64,000 bases of DNA from Erwinia oleae (GTDB lineage: Bacteria > Pseudomonadota > Gammaproteobacteria > Enterobacterales > Enterobacteriaceae). The position numbers and the translations under genes were made by a program. Where the stretch lies: positions 1 to 64,000 of the forward strand of contig NZ_JNVB01000001.1 in the NCBI RefSeq assembly GCF_000770305.1. The letters run 5' to 3'. The notes under the pieces were generated by a model, which worked only from the letters and a program-made list of their open reading frames with translations, did not search any database and was not told the origin of the DNA. This document shows positions 1 to 9,600 of the stretch, piece by piece (position 1 is the first letter of the stretch; the number at the start of each line of letters is the position of its first letter).

Positions 1-2712
1 GTGCGGCAGGAGCTTAATGCCAGCGTCGAGCAGGCGCAGTGGTACGTGCGCCATGCGGCAGACGTCTCGCGCGAGCTGAAATACATTGCGGAAAATCGGC
101 TCAACGCCACGACCAGCTCCCTGGATGCCATGAATGGTGTCTTACCTGGCAAAGCGCCCGCGCCGCAGTTCGTCTCGCTGGCCGCTGATTCCGACTGTAG
201 CGCAATGAGCAACACCTGGCGCAACTCGGTTGAGTCGTTAAGCTACTTTCTTCACTACTGGAAAGAAAATTTCTCATCCGCTTACGAGCTGAACCGCGTA
301 TTTTTCATCGGCGGCGACAGTTTGTGCGTGGCTGATTTCGGCGTGGCGGACGCCTCTGCCGATCGTGACCGTGCGCTCAAATCGTTGCGCGAGCGCATCA
401 TCAAATACCGCAACGGCAACGACCAGCAGCGCAAAAGCAGCTTCTACTGGATTGCACCGTCCAACCAGCCGGGCATCGGCTACTACTACATGATCACGCC
501 GGTATACGTTGCCGGCAAGATGTCTGCGCTGCTGGGCGTTGAACAGACCATTCGCGTGGAAGATTTTGTTATGCCAGGCAGCTTTCCGGTCGTCGCCACC
601 ATCGTGGATGCTGACAACCAGCGCGTCATGTCCTCTTCCCGCTCCGCCACACGTATTTCACTTGATGAATTGCCTGATGAAAACGGCTGGTTCGGCTATA
701 TCGACGGCTATAAGCAGTTGGTGATGAAGAAGGCGTTGACGCCGTCCACGCTCAACGTGGTCTATTCAGTGCAGACCAATGAGATGGTTGAAAAGCTGAA
801 AATGCTGATGGTCAATGCCGTGCTGCTTAACGTGATCAGCGGCATTTTCCTGTTTACGCTTGCGTGGCTGTTTGAACGCCGGATGTTTCTGCCTGCGGAG
901 GACAACGCTCACCGCCTGGAAGAGCATGAGCAGTTTAACCGCAAAATCGTCGCCTCCGCGCCGGTGGGCATCTGTATCCTTCGCACCCGCGACGGCACCA
1001 ACATCCTCAGTAACGAACTGGCGCATAACTACCTGAGCATGCTGACGCAGGAAGACCGGCAGCGGCTCACGGAGATCATCTGCGGGCAGCAGGTGAACTT
1101 TGTCGATGTGCTGACCGGCAGCAATACCAACCTGCAAATCAGCTTTGTGCACTCGCGCTACCGCAACGAAAACGTGGCGATTTGCGTACTGGTTGACGTC
1201 AGCGCGCGCGTCAAAATGGAGGAGTCGCTTCAGGAGATGGCACAGGCGGCCGAGCAGGCCAGCCAGGCGAAATCGATGTTCCTTGCCACCGTCAGCCATG
1301 AACTGCGTACGCCGCTCTACGGCATTATTGGCAACCTCGATCTGCTACAAACCAAGTCGCTGCCGCAGGGCGTTGAGTCGCTGGTCACCGCGATGAATAA
1401 CTCCTCCGGACTGCTGCTGAAAATTATCAGCGATATTCTCGACTTCTCAAAAATCGAGTCCGAACAGCTTAAAATCGAACCGCGCGCCTTTTCCCCGCGC
1501 GAGATCATCACCCATATCGCTTCAAATTATATGGGCATGGTGGTGAAAAAGCGGCTGACGCTGTGGGTGTTTATCGATCACGACGTGCCGGTAACGCTGG
1601 ATGGCGATCCACTGCGCCTGCAACAGGTGATCTCTAACCTGTTGAACAACGCCATTAAATTCACCCATACCGGCGGCATCATATTGCACGCCTATGTGAA
1701 AGACGGCTATCTGGCCTTTCGCGTACGGGATACCGGCGTGGGCATTCCGCCAAAAGAGATCGCGCGCCTTTTCGACCCCTTCTTCCAGGTGGGAACCGGC
1801 GTTCAGCAAAACTTCCAGGGAACCGGGTTGGGTCTGGCCATCTGTGAAAAGCTGATCAATATGATGGATGGTGATATCGAAGTGGATTCGGAGCCCGGCA
1901 TGGGCAGTCAGTTTATCGTTCGTATCCCGCTTTATAACAGCCGCGTAATGTCGCCGGTGCTGCACGACGGATTACAGAGCAAGCGCTGCTGGCTTGAGGT
2001 GCGCAACGAGGCGCTGGCAAGCTTCCTCGAGAGGCTGCTGCGCGAACATGGCATTGAGGTACAGCGGCTCAATGATGAGCGCTGTGAATCCGATGACGTC
2101 ATCGTGACCGATTATGACTTTGAAACCCCTGCGCCGCTTCGGGCGATTATTCGCTTCGACGGCGCGCACAATGACGGTCCTGTCGAAATAAGCGCAGGCC
2201 GCTGGGTGTACGGTACCGCTACGCCACACGAGCTGCCGGCCTTGCTGGGGCGCATCTATCGCGTTGAGGTGGAGATGCCGGACGCACAGGCCGCGCTGCC
2301 TGCCGCCGAAGAGCACAGCATCAGCAATGACGATATCCTGATCCTCGTGGTGGACGATCATCCGATCAACCGTATGCTGCTTTCCGATCAGTTGGGATCG
2401 CTGGGTTATCGGGTCAAAACCGCGCAGGACGGCGTGGATGCGTTGAGCGTGCTCAGCCGTAACGATATTGATATTGTGCTGACCGACGTGAATATGCCTA
2501 ACATGGATGGTTATCGCCTGACGCAGCGTCTGCGACAGCTTGGGCTGACTTTCCCGGTGGTCGGCGTAACGGCAAATGCGCTGGCCGAAGAGAAGCAGCG
2601 CTGTATGGAAGCGGGCATGGACAACTGCCTGTCGAAACCGGTCACGCTGGATACGCTCCAACAGACGCTGGCATTTTATGCGGAGCGGGTGCGCAAAAGC
2701 AGGGAAGGGTGA
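1..2712 (+). CDS. rcsC: RcsC hybrid sensor histidine kinase (5' end missing)
   Basis: Inner-membrane hybrid kinase of the Rcs phosphorelay; it phosphorylates RcsB through RcsD and also dephosphorylates it. The window opens inside the gene: 903 codons are visible. The catalytic His (in VSHELRTP) is visible residue 433 and the receiver Asp (in VLTDVNMPNMDG) is visible residue 829, exactly 46 less than E. coli H479 and D875, so about 46 N-terminal residues with the first membrane helix lie outside. Order seen: periplasmic domain, second membrane helix (about 268-290), PAS-like region, HisKA, HATPase_c (GTGLGLAI box near 600), RcsC-specific linker, C-terminal receiver. It is convergent with rcsB, as in E. 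coli. Confidence 0.97.
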   Translation: MRQELNASVEQAQWYVRHAADVSRELKYIAENRLNATTSSLDAMNGVLPGKAPAPQFVSLAADSDCSAMSNTWRNSVESLSYFLHYWKENFSSAYELNRVFFIGGDSLCVADFGVADASADRDRALKSLRERIIKYRNGNDQQRKSSFYWIAPSNQPGIGYYYMITPVYVAGKMSALLGVEQTIRVEDFVMPGSFPVVATIVDADNQRVMSSSRSATRISLDELPDENGWFGYIDGYKQLVMKKALTPSTLNVVYSVQTNEMVEKLKMLMVNAVLLNVISGIFLFTLAWLFERRMFLPAEDNAHRLEEHEQFNRKIVASAPVGICILRTRDGTNILSNELAHNYLSMLTQEDRQRLTEIICGQQVNFVDVLTGSNTNLQISFVHSRYRNENVAICVLVDVSARVKMEESLQEMAQAAEQASQAKSMFLATVSHELRTPLYGIIGNLDLLQTKSLPQGVESLVTAMNNSSGLLLKIISDILDFSKIESEQLKIEPRAFSPREIITHIASNYMGMVVKKRLTLWVFIDHDVPVTLDGDPLRLQQVISNLLNNAIKFTHTGGIILHAYVKDGYLAFRVRDTGVGIPPKEIARLFDPFFQVGTGVQQNFQGTGLGLAICEKLINMMDGDIEVDSEPGMGSQFIVRIPLYNSRVMSPVLHDGLQSKRCWLEVRNEALASFLERLLREHGIEVQRLNDERCESDDVIVTDYDFETPAPLRAIIRFDGAHNDGPVEISAGRWVYGTATPHELPALLGRIYRVEVEMPDAQAALPAAEEHSISNDDILILVVDDHPINRMLLSDQLGSLGYRVKTAQDGVDALSVLSRNDIDIVLTDVNMPNMDGYRLTQRLRQLGLTFPVVGVTANALAEEKQRCMEAGMDNCLSKPVTLDTLQQTLAFYAERVRKSREG

Positions 2713-2721
2713 TTCAGACGT

Positions 2722-2750
2722 AAAAAAGGGTGGAAAACAGTTCCACCCTT
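2722..2750 (-). terminator. Rho-independent terminator of rcsDB
   Basis: A 10-bp perfect stem (AAGGGTGGAA / TTCCACCCTT) with a five-base loop lies between the convergent rcsC and rcsB genes. On the minus strand the stem is followed by six T residues, so it fits rcsB best; on the plus strand the T-run is poor. Confidence 0.8.
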
Positions 2751-2769
2751 AAATCAGAAAATGCCGTGA

Positions 2770-3420
2770 CTACTCTTTTTCGACCGACGAGGTGCTGAAC
2801 GAGGAGAGATAGTTCAACAGCGCGATATCGTTCTCCACACCCAGCTTCATCATGGCCGATTTTTTCTGGCTGCTGATGGTTTTGATGCTGCGGTTGAGCT
2901 TCTTGGCAATCTCCGTCACCAGGAAACCTTCAGCAAACAGGCGAAGAACCTCGCTCTCTTTTGGCGAAAGACGCTTGTCGCCGTAGCCGCCTGCACTGAT
3001 TTTCTCCAGCAGTTTAGCCACGCTGTCCGGGGTATATTTTTTGCCTTTCTGCAAGGCGGCCAGCGCCTTAGGCAGATCGGTAGGTGCGCCCTGTTTCAGT
3101 ACGATCCCTTCAATATCCAGATCGAGAACCGCACTGAGAATAGCCGGATTATTGTTCATGGTCAGAACGATAATCGACAGATCGGGATAGTGGCGCTTAA
3201 TGTATTTGATCAGCGTAATGCCATCACCGTACTTTTCGCCCGGCATGGAGAGGTCGGTGATCAGCACGTTGGCATCAAGTTTAGAAAGATTGTTGATCAG
3301 TGCTGTGGAATCTTCAAACTCACCCACTACGTTGACCCATTCGATCTGTTCGAGCGATTTACGGATACCGAACAGGACAATCGGATGGTCGTCGACAATA
3401 ATTACATTCAAGTTATTCAT
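2770..3420 (-). CDS. rcsB: RcsB response regulator
   Basis: DNA-binding response regulator of the Rcs system (NarL/FixJ type), 216 residues like the E. coli protein. The receiver domain carries the phospho-acceptor Asp56 (VLITDLSMP) with the acidic pair D10/D11; the C-terminal LuxR-type helix-turn-helix begins near residue 150 (SPKESEVLRLFAEG). The start MNNLNVII is chosen over an upstream in-frame extension because the extension overlaps the end of rcsD and has no family match. rcsD stops one base upstream, so the two are co-transcribed. RcsB controls capsule, motility and envelope genes, alone or with partners such as RcsA. Confidence 0.97.
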   Translation of the reverse strand: MNNLNVIIVDDHPIVLFGIRKSLEQIEWVNVVGEFEDSTALINNLSKLDANVLITDLSMPGEKYGDGITLIKYIKRHYPDLSIIVLTMNNNPAILSAVLDLDIEGIVLKQGAPTDLPKALAALQKGKKYTPDSVAKLLEKISAGGYGDKRLSPKESEVLRLFAEGFLVTEIAKKLNRSIKTISSQKKSAMMKLGVENDIALLNYLSSFSTSSVEKE

Positions 3421-3421
3421 C

Positions 3422-6088
3422 TTATTGGTTACCTTGCTGCAGCAAGTCATTGACGTAGCTGTCAATCTCGCCGATGGTATTTTTAATGTTTGAATCGTCA
3501 CGCTCTTTGATGAGCATTTCCAACGTTTCACAAAGCTGATTGCCAGGCGTTAAATTTAACATGGCAAACACGCCTTTCAGGCGATGCGCAGTCTGAGCAA
3601 GTGAATTCAAATCCCTGTCCGACGCCTCATTATACAATCTCTTCACATCTTCTGGTACTGTATCAACAAATAGCTGGAAATAACCTGGTGCGAAAAGCTG
3701 TACGGCATCCTGTCCATCGACCATTTCTTCCTCTGGCTCATCCTGTGCCAGTTGCAGTTCGATAAGCTGCAACAATGCATCCTGCATCGCGCTACTGATA
3801 TTAAAATTCACTTTGAACTGATTTTCAGAGAGCGCGCTGAAACCGGCTTCATCATCCGTAAGCATTAATGCCCACGGCGTCAGACGTGAAGGATCGTCGG
3901 TGATCAGTACGTCGTGATCCTGACCAGAGAAGCGTTCATCCGGCGTGATGCAGCTTGCGCCCCAGCCTTCCAACTGATGTACCACGATTTTCCGTACGTC
4001 ATCCACGGTAATATCAATCAACGTGGTTAACCCTTCCAGCAGCTTCTCATCCTGATCCTGCGTATGTTCCTGCGGTGCGTGCAGATGCACGCTGTAACGT
4101 GAACCGATATCGGCTCGCGCGATAATATCCACCTGACCACCCAAATGCTTACAAAGCTGGCGGCAAAGGAAAAACGCCAGCCCTGAAGCCTGTCCAAAGC
4201 GGTCCTGGCTGGTTTCGCCAAGGAAGGGGAAATCGCTGTTGCCCAGTTCATCAACGGTCAGGCCCGCGCCGGTATCCACAATGTCAATGGAGAGTCGGTC
4301 AGGCCGATCGGCGGCCTGTTTCACCTCAATGCTGATGCGCCCCCAGGTGGTATTGGTAATGGAGTAGTGCAACAGCGTGGTGAGAATTTTATACAGCGCG
4401 CGCCGGTCGCCAAAACGAATTTCATCCACGTCAAGGCGATTGCTGATAATCAGCGACAGCCCTTTGCGGCGCAGTGAAGGCAGGGCCTCCAGCACCAGTT
4501 CGTCGAGCAGGCTTTGCAGATTAAACGGCCCGGCGTCGGGCGCCCACTCGTGGGTTTCAAGGCGGTTCAGCAACACAATATCATCCACCAGACGGCTCAG
4601 CGCCTGAGACGCTTCCAGCGCATCATCAACATCGTCCGCAGGATGGGCGTGGCTGAGCGACTGTAGCTGACCGGTCAGTTGCCCAATCGGGCGATTAAGC
4701 GCCTGACCGAGGTTTTGCAGCAGCTGCTGTCGCGTCTGATGGTTTTTATCCAGAACCTGCTGCGCCTTCTGCAATTTCTTATTGACCAGCAGTTCACGAT
4801 CCTGATCGCGCATCATAAACAGCTGCGTATGCGGTGAAAGCACGCTGCGGGCGTGGCGGATCTCATAAACCTCATTATTAATCGTTGCCTGGAGCACGCC
4901 CTGATGCTGATCGGACATATTCACAATCTTTTGCAGATTCAGGTGCGGCAGAAGATGCTCGGCAATTTTGTTACTGATGATGGTGCGATTATTGGCGAAG
5001 TCGTACACCAGCAGCCCCACTGGCAGACTGCCAACGATCTCCTCATTCAGCACGCGCAGCGAGTCCAGTTCCGCACTCTGATTTTCGCTGGGGCGCAGCG
5101 ACTGCTGGCGCAGCATAAACAAACCGCTCAGCGAAAGAATAAACAGCGCAAGGTTCGTTAACAGCGGCCACATCAGGTTGCGTAACGTATCCGCCACCAG
5201 CACCATCACGGGAACACGATAAACAAGCTGAAGCGGTGTGCTACTCAGCGAGGCAGCGATCTCAACATTCGGGTTCGCAAAATCGACGCGCGTGCTTTGC
5301 GCCTCGTCGTCGCTTTCACCTGCGGCACTGCTATCGCTGCCGGCCATATCCTGCTTAAGCTGAAAATTCTCCAGCGGCATATTCAGCGGGATCAAATCGT
5401 TGACCGGTAAGTCAAAGGCGACCACGGTTGCCAGATGACCTGGCTGATTAAAGGTGGTGCGAACGGTGAAATAGTGGTCGTTTTGCCAGGTGAAGCGACG
5501 CAGCGGCGAAAAGCTTTCGCGCTCATCAAGGGCGTTGGCCTGCTGGAGCATTTCGGCACGCCGGGTATCGACGATGCCGCTGATTGCGCTCTCTTTATAG
5601 CGTGTCGCCATATCCTTCAGCGGCAGCGTGGAGATCAGGATCAGGCTGTTGTCCTGGCCGTTAAGAAAATACATTGACCAGGTGCTGTTTTCTGCGCCCC
5701 ACAGCGTATCCAGATAGTTGGACATGCGCAGCGTCATATCCAGCGTACTGCTGTCGTGCGAGCCAAATATCAGCGCTTCCGTTTTGCGGCGGTTCTTTTC
5801 AAGGTAATAAACGTCAGGCCGCAGGCGTGTTTCCTGAAGGCTGTTGGGCGGCGTTCCCGCTGCGCTGGCCGACAGATTTTCATAAATTTGCCAGGTGGCG
5901 AAGCGCCAGGTATCAATGCGTTTTTGCATGGCATGAGCAATGTCCGCCATCGCGTAGCGTTTTTCCGTCAGCCAGCTGTTCACAGCGCTGCGAACCATCA
6001 GACCCGACGCCAGCAGTAATACCAGTATAAAAAACACGAAAAAGCGTGTGACATTGCCTGATGTAAGCGGAAATTTGTAGGGCAACAT
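3422..6088 (-). CDS. rcsD: RcsD phosphotransfer intermediate
   Basis: Inner-membrane phosphotransfer protein that relays phosphate between RcsC and RcsB; 888 residues against about 890 in E. coli. It has an N-terminal membrane helix (about 14-33), a periplasmic domain, a second helix (near 300-320), a kinase-like domain lacking the phosphorylated His motif, the ABL-like region, and a C-terminal Hpt domain with the active His at residue 835 (QTAHRLKG). It is first in the rcsDB operon. The ribosome-binding site before the ATG is weak. Its upstream neighbour is not micF-ompC as in E. coli but the inserted adhesin locus, transcribed divergently. Confidence 0.97.
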   Translation of the reverse strand: MLPYKFPLTSGNVTRFFVFFILVLLLASGLMVRSAVNSWLTEKRYAMADIAHAMQKRIDTWRFATWQIYENLSASAAGTPPNSLQETRLRPDVYYLEKNRRKTEALIFGSHDSSTLDMTLRMSNYLDTLWGAENSTWSMYFLNGQDNSLILISTLPLKDMATRYKESAISGIVDTRRAEMLQQANALDERESFSPLRRFTWQNDHYFTVRTTFNQPGHLATVVAFDLPVNDLIPLNMPLENFQLKQDMAGSDSSAAGESDDEAQSTRVDFANPNVEIAASLSSTPLQLVYRVPVMVLVADTLRNLMWPLLTNLALFILSLSGLFMLRQQSLRPSENQSAELDSLRVLNEEIVGSLPVGLLVYDFANNRTIISNKIAEHLLPHLNLQKIVNMSDQHQGVLQATINNEVYEIRHARSVLSPHTQLFMMRDQDRELLVNKKLQKAQQVLDKNHQTRQQLLQNLGQALNRPIGQLTGQLQSLSHAHPADDVDDALEASQALSRLVDDIVLLNRLETHEWAPDAGPFNLQSLLDELVLEALPSLRRKGLSLIISNRLDVDEIRFGDRRALYKILTTLLHYSITNTTWGRISIEVKQAADRPDRLSIDIVDTGAGLTVDELGNSDFPFLGETSQDRFGQASGLAFFLCRQLCKHLGGQVDIIARADIGSRYSVHLHAPQEHTQDQDEKLLEGLTTLIDITVDDVRKIVVHQLEGWGASCITPDERFSGQDHDVLITDDPSRLTPWALMLTDDEAGFSALSENQFKVNFNISSAMQDALLQLIELQLAQDEPEEEMVDGQDAVQLFAPGYFQLFVDTVPEDVKRLYNEASDRDLNSLAQTAHRLKGVFAMLNLTPGNQLCETLEMLIKERDDSNIKNTIGEIDSYVNDLLQQGNQ

Positions 6089-6651
6089 ACGTTAGGTGAT
6101 ATCCCAGTTAACGTGTAATCAGCCGGGCGCTTGCGGCTACAGCCAGTAACAACACAGCAACCACGCCGGGCCTGTCAGAATACCTGCATAACCGATCGTT
6201 GTCATGAAAGAAATCGCCGCGCCTGTGATGAAAAATGCCGTGCGTGCGGCGTTGCTCCGGCGCCGGGCGCTCTGAATCCGCGCTCTGCTCACGCGAACAT
6301 TTTTTGCGTGCTGATTTGTTGTGAGCGCAGGCTGGCATTTTTCGGAAAAAATGGTGGATTTTTAAAAAGAGGCTTATGTATAACATACGGAATATAATTA
6401 ATTATACTTACCAGTGAGCACGCTAATTAATGCGCTGATTTTCGTCGCTCTTACGGTTTGTATAAGAATTTTACGCCGTGATGTTGGCATTTTACTCTTT
6501 TGTCTTCTTTTTATGACTTGGTTATCCCTTTCCCACCAGGAAAACTGATTTTTTTGTCGGTATTTAATCCCGAAAGTTTGCGCTGAATGTGAAGTTCACC
6601 TTCACCTTTTGCCGCAAATAAAAAACGGTTCTGGTAACGGTGAGGTGGGTA
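6089..6651. other. Intergenic region between divergent rcsD and the adhesin gene
   Basis: About 560 bases without a convincing gene; short open frames here lack ribosome-binding sites and family resemblance. It must hold the promoters of both rcsDB (leftward) and the giant adhesin gene (rightward). Visible elements are a 14-base perfect palindrome at 6393-6406, a TAAGAAT motif at 6463-6469 like the first half of an RcsB box, and a GTGAAG...CTTCAC inverted repeat near 6591-6607. The centre is AT-rich compared with the flanking genes. No promoter could be assigned with confidence. Confidence 0.6.
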
Positions 6652-9600
6652 ATGGCACAGTTGAACGACGGTCGCGCGGAAATTTTGTCACGCGATGACG
6701 GCAAACTTCTTTCCCGGGCCAGTGCAGGCTCTTCTCATACTGTGGTACTCAACCAGCCCAGCGTGGTGAAAATTCACGGCACGCGGGCGATGGTGACCGA
6801 ATTCGAGCGGCACGGTAACGATCTCACCGTGCACATGCGCGACGGCAGCATTGTGCACTACCGGCAGTTTTTCCTCGACGATATTGATGGCGATCACAGC
6901 GAACTGGTATTTGACGACGGTTCAGGCGTGCCGGAACATGCCCTGTTTCCCGTCACCAACGAATTCGCCGAGGCGCAGACGGCGGTGGCGGCGGCCCCTG
7001 AATATGAATCGCTCAGCTCCATTGAACCGCTGCTGCTGGCGGGGTCCGGCGCATCTGGCGGGGTAATCACCGCTGCGGGCCTGGGCGCACTTGGCCTGGT
7101 CGGCGTGACGGCAGGCGCGGTGGCGGCCGGTGGCGGCGGTGGAAGCGGCAGCGATGATGATGGCGGTAACGTTACCGCACCGGGCACGTCGCCTGTCGTC
7201 ACCTTCGATCTGTTTACCGGTGATGCTGTACTGAGCGTGGCGGAAAAAAGCAGCAACCAAATCCTGAGCGGCAGCACGCAAAACGCGCCTGAAGGCAGCG
7301 TGGTGACCATTACGCTGAACGGTAAAACCTATACCACGGCGGTGGGCAGCGACGGCGGCTGGCGCGTGACGCTGCCCGCAGCGGATCTGCTCGCGCTCTC
7401 TGCGGGCAGCAACACTATTAACGTCAGCGTAACCACCGGCACAGGCGCGTCCGCGTCCGCCAGCGAAAACATTGTGGTCGAAAGCGCGGTGGTCGTACCG
7501 GGTTCACCCGCCATTGATATCGATCCCTTTGCCGGAAATGACCGTCTTGAACGGGAAGAGATGCAGGCCAGTCAAATCGTTAGCGGCACAACGCGTAACA
7601 TCGAGCAGGGACAGCGCGTGGCGATAAATATGGGCGAACATACCTATATCGCCGTAGTGGGGGCCGACGGGCGCTGGAGCGTGACGGTTCCCGTTATCCA
7701 TCTTCAGGTGCTGGCGCAGGGAACGCTGGCGATCGTGGCCAGCGTCAATTCGCAAGCCGGGGCAATCGTCTCCACCAGCCATACTATTGAAGTGGTGATG
7801 CCGCCGCCTTCTCTTTCGCTCGATCCGCTCAGTGGCGATGGGTACCTTAACGGCATTGAGGCGCAGCTTCCGCTCACCCTGTCGGGCTTGACCAGCGGCG
7901 TTCCGGCGGGCGCCATCGTGTCGGTTACGCTGGGAGCAAGCACCTGGCAGGCTACGGTCAATGCGGATGGCAGTTGGCGAACCACCGTTCCTGCGGCGGA
8001 TCTTCAGCTTTTGCCGCAGGGCGCCAATCCGGTTACCGCCATCGTTACCCTGGCGGACGGCACCGTCATACAGAATATCCCGGGGCTCTCGCTGATTGTC
8101 AGTACGCTTCCTCCTTCTGCGGCAATCGACCTGCCCTTTGGTGATGGCGTACTGAACGGCCCTGAAACCGGTGTTGCGCAAACCCTGGTGGGTAATACCG
8201 GCATCACCGGCGCGGGCCAGACGGTAACGGTATCCCTCGGCGGCGTCAGCCTCAGCGGCACGGTCGCCAGCGACGGCAGCTGGCAGATCACACTGCCGCC
8301 CGACCTGTTGCAGGCGCTGCCGCAGGGCAGCAATGAGATCGCTATCGTGGTGACCGACCGGGCAGGCAACAGCGCCACCGCCGTCACCACCGTCAACGTG
8401 GCCACCACGCCGCCGCCGCTCAGCCTCTCTCTGCCGGAAGAGGCGTTAAACCGCAGCGACGTCATGCAGCCGGTCACGCTCGTCGGGCAGAGCAGCGGCA
8501 GCGAAAGCGTGACCGTTACGCTGAACGGTGAGGAATACGTCACCCGCGTTAACCCGGACGGGAGCTGGCGTATTGATATTCCGGCCGCCGATCTCCAGCA
8601 AATGGGCGACGGCAGCTATCCCGTCACCGTCACCGCCACCGATGCCATCGGCAACAGCGTGACCCAAACCGGCGTGCTGGTGGTGGATGTCACGCCGCCC
8701 GTCGTCACGCTGGCTGACGTAGCGGGCGATGGCTATCTCAACGCCGCCGAGCACGGTCAGCCGCTCACGCTGAACGGTTCGGCTGAGAGCGGGGCAGCGA
8801 TTGTCGTCACGCTTAACAACGTGACTTACTCCGTTACACCGGAGGCCAACGGCAACTGGCAACTGACCATTCCCGCCGATGTCGTCAGCGCCTTGCCGGA
8901 CGGGCGCTATACCGTCAGCGTTGAGGCGAGCGATCCCGCCGGTAACGTGGCGATCGCCACGCAGCCTCTGATTGTCGCCACTGCAATGCCGGAAATCGGA
9001 CTTCATTCGCTGACCAGCGACAACCTGCTCGACGGTGCCGAAAAGCAGCTTTCGCAACTGCTGACCGGCACGGTGTTGAATGTTGAAGCCGGACAGCAGA
9101 TTACCGTAACGTTGAATGGCGAAAGCTGGAGCGGTGCCGTGCAGGCCGACGGCAACTGGAGCGTACTGATCCCCGCGGAGGCGTTTTCCGGGCTGGCTAA
9201 CGGCACGCAGGACTACACGGTCGCGGTCAGCGATGCGGCAGGCAATGCGGCCAGCGCCAGCGGACGTTTTGACGTTGACAACGCCTTCAGCGCCATCGCT
9301 ATCGGGGTCATCAGCGATGACAATACGATTAATGCCGTTGAGGCGCAAAACGATCTGCCGATCGCAGGAAGCAGCCGCTTCGTCGCGCCGGGCGCACGGA
9401 TTCTGGTGCGCTTCAACGGCGTGGACTACAGCACCACGGCGGGCGAAAACGGCGAATGGCAGATCACCGTACCGGCCAGTGCGCTGACGGGCCTCGGCAA
9501 CAGCAGCATGGAGGTCACTGCCATCGCGAACGACGTGAACGGCAATGTGGTTACCGTCACTCACAACCTGATGACGTTGGTTGACCCCAATTTCGCTCTC

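Noticed and set aside
8446..9564. Long antisense open frame opposite the adhesin (and a similar one at 15409-16581)
   Set aside because: GC-rich repetitive codons on the plus strand leave few stops on the other strand. The frames lack ribosome-binding sites, domain motifs and plausible composition, and follow the repeat period.
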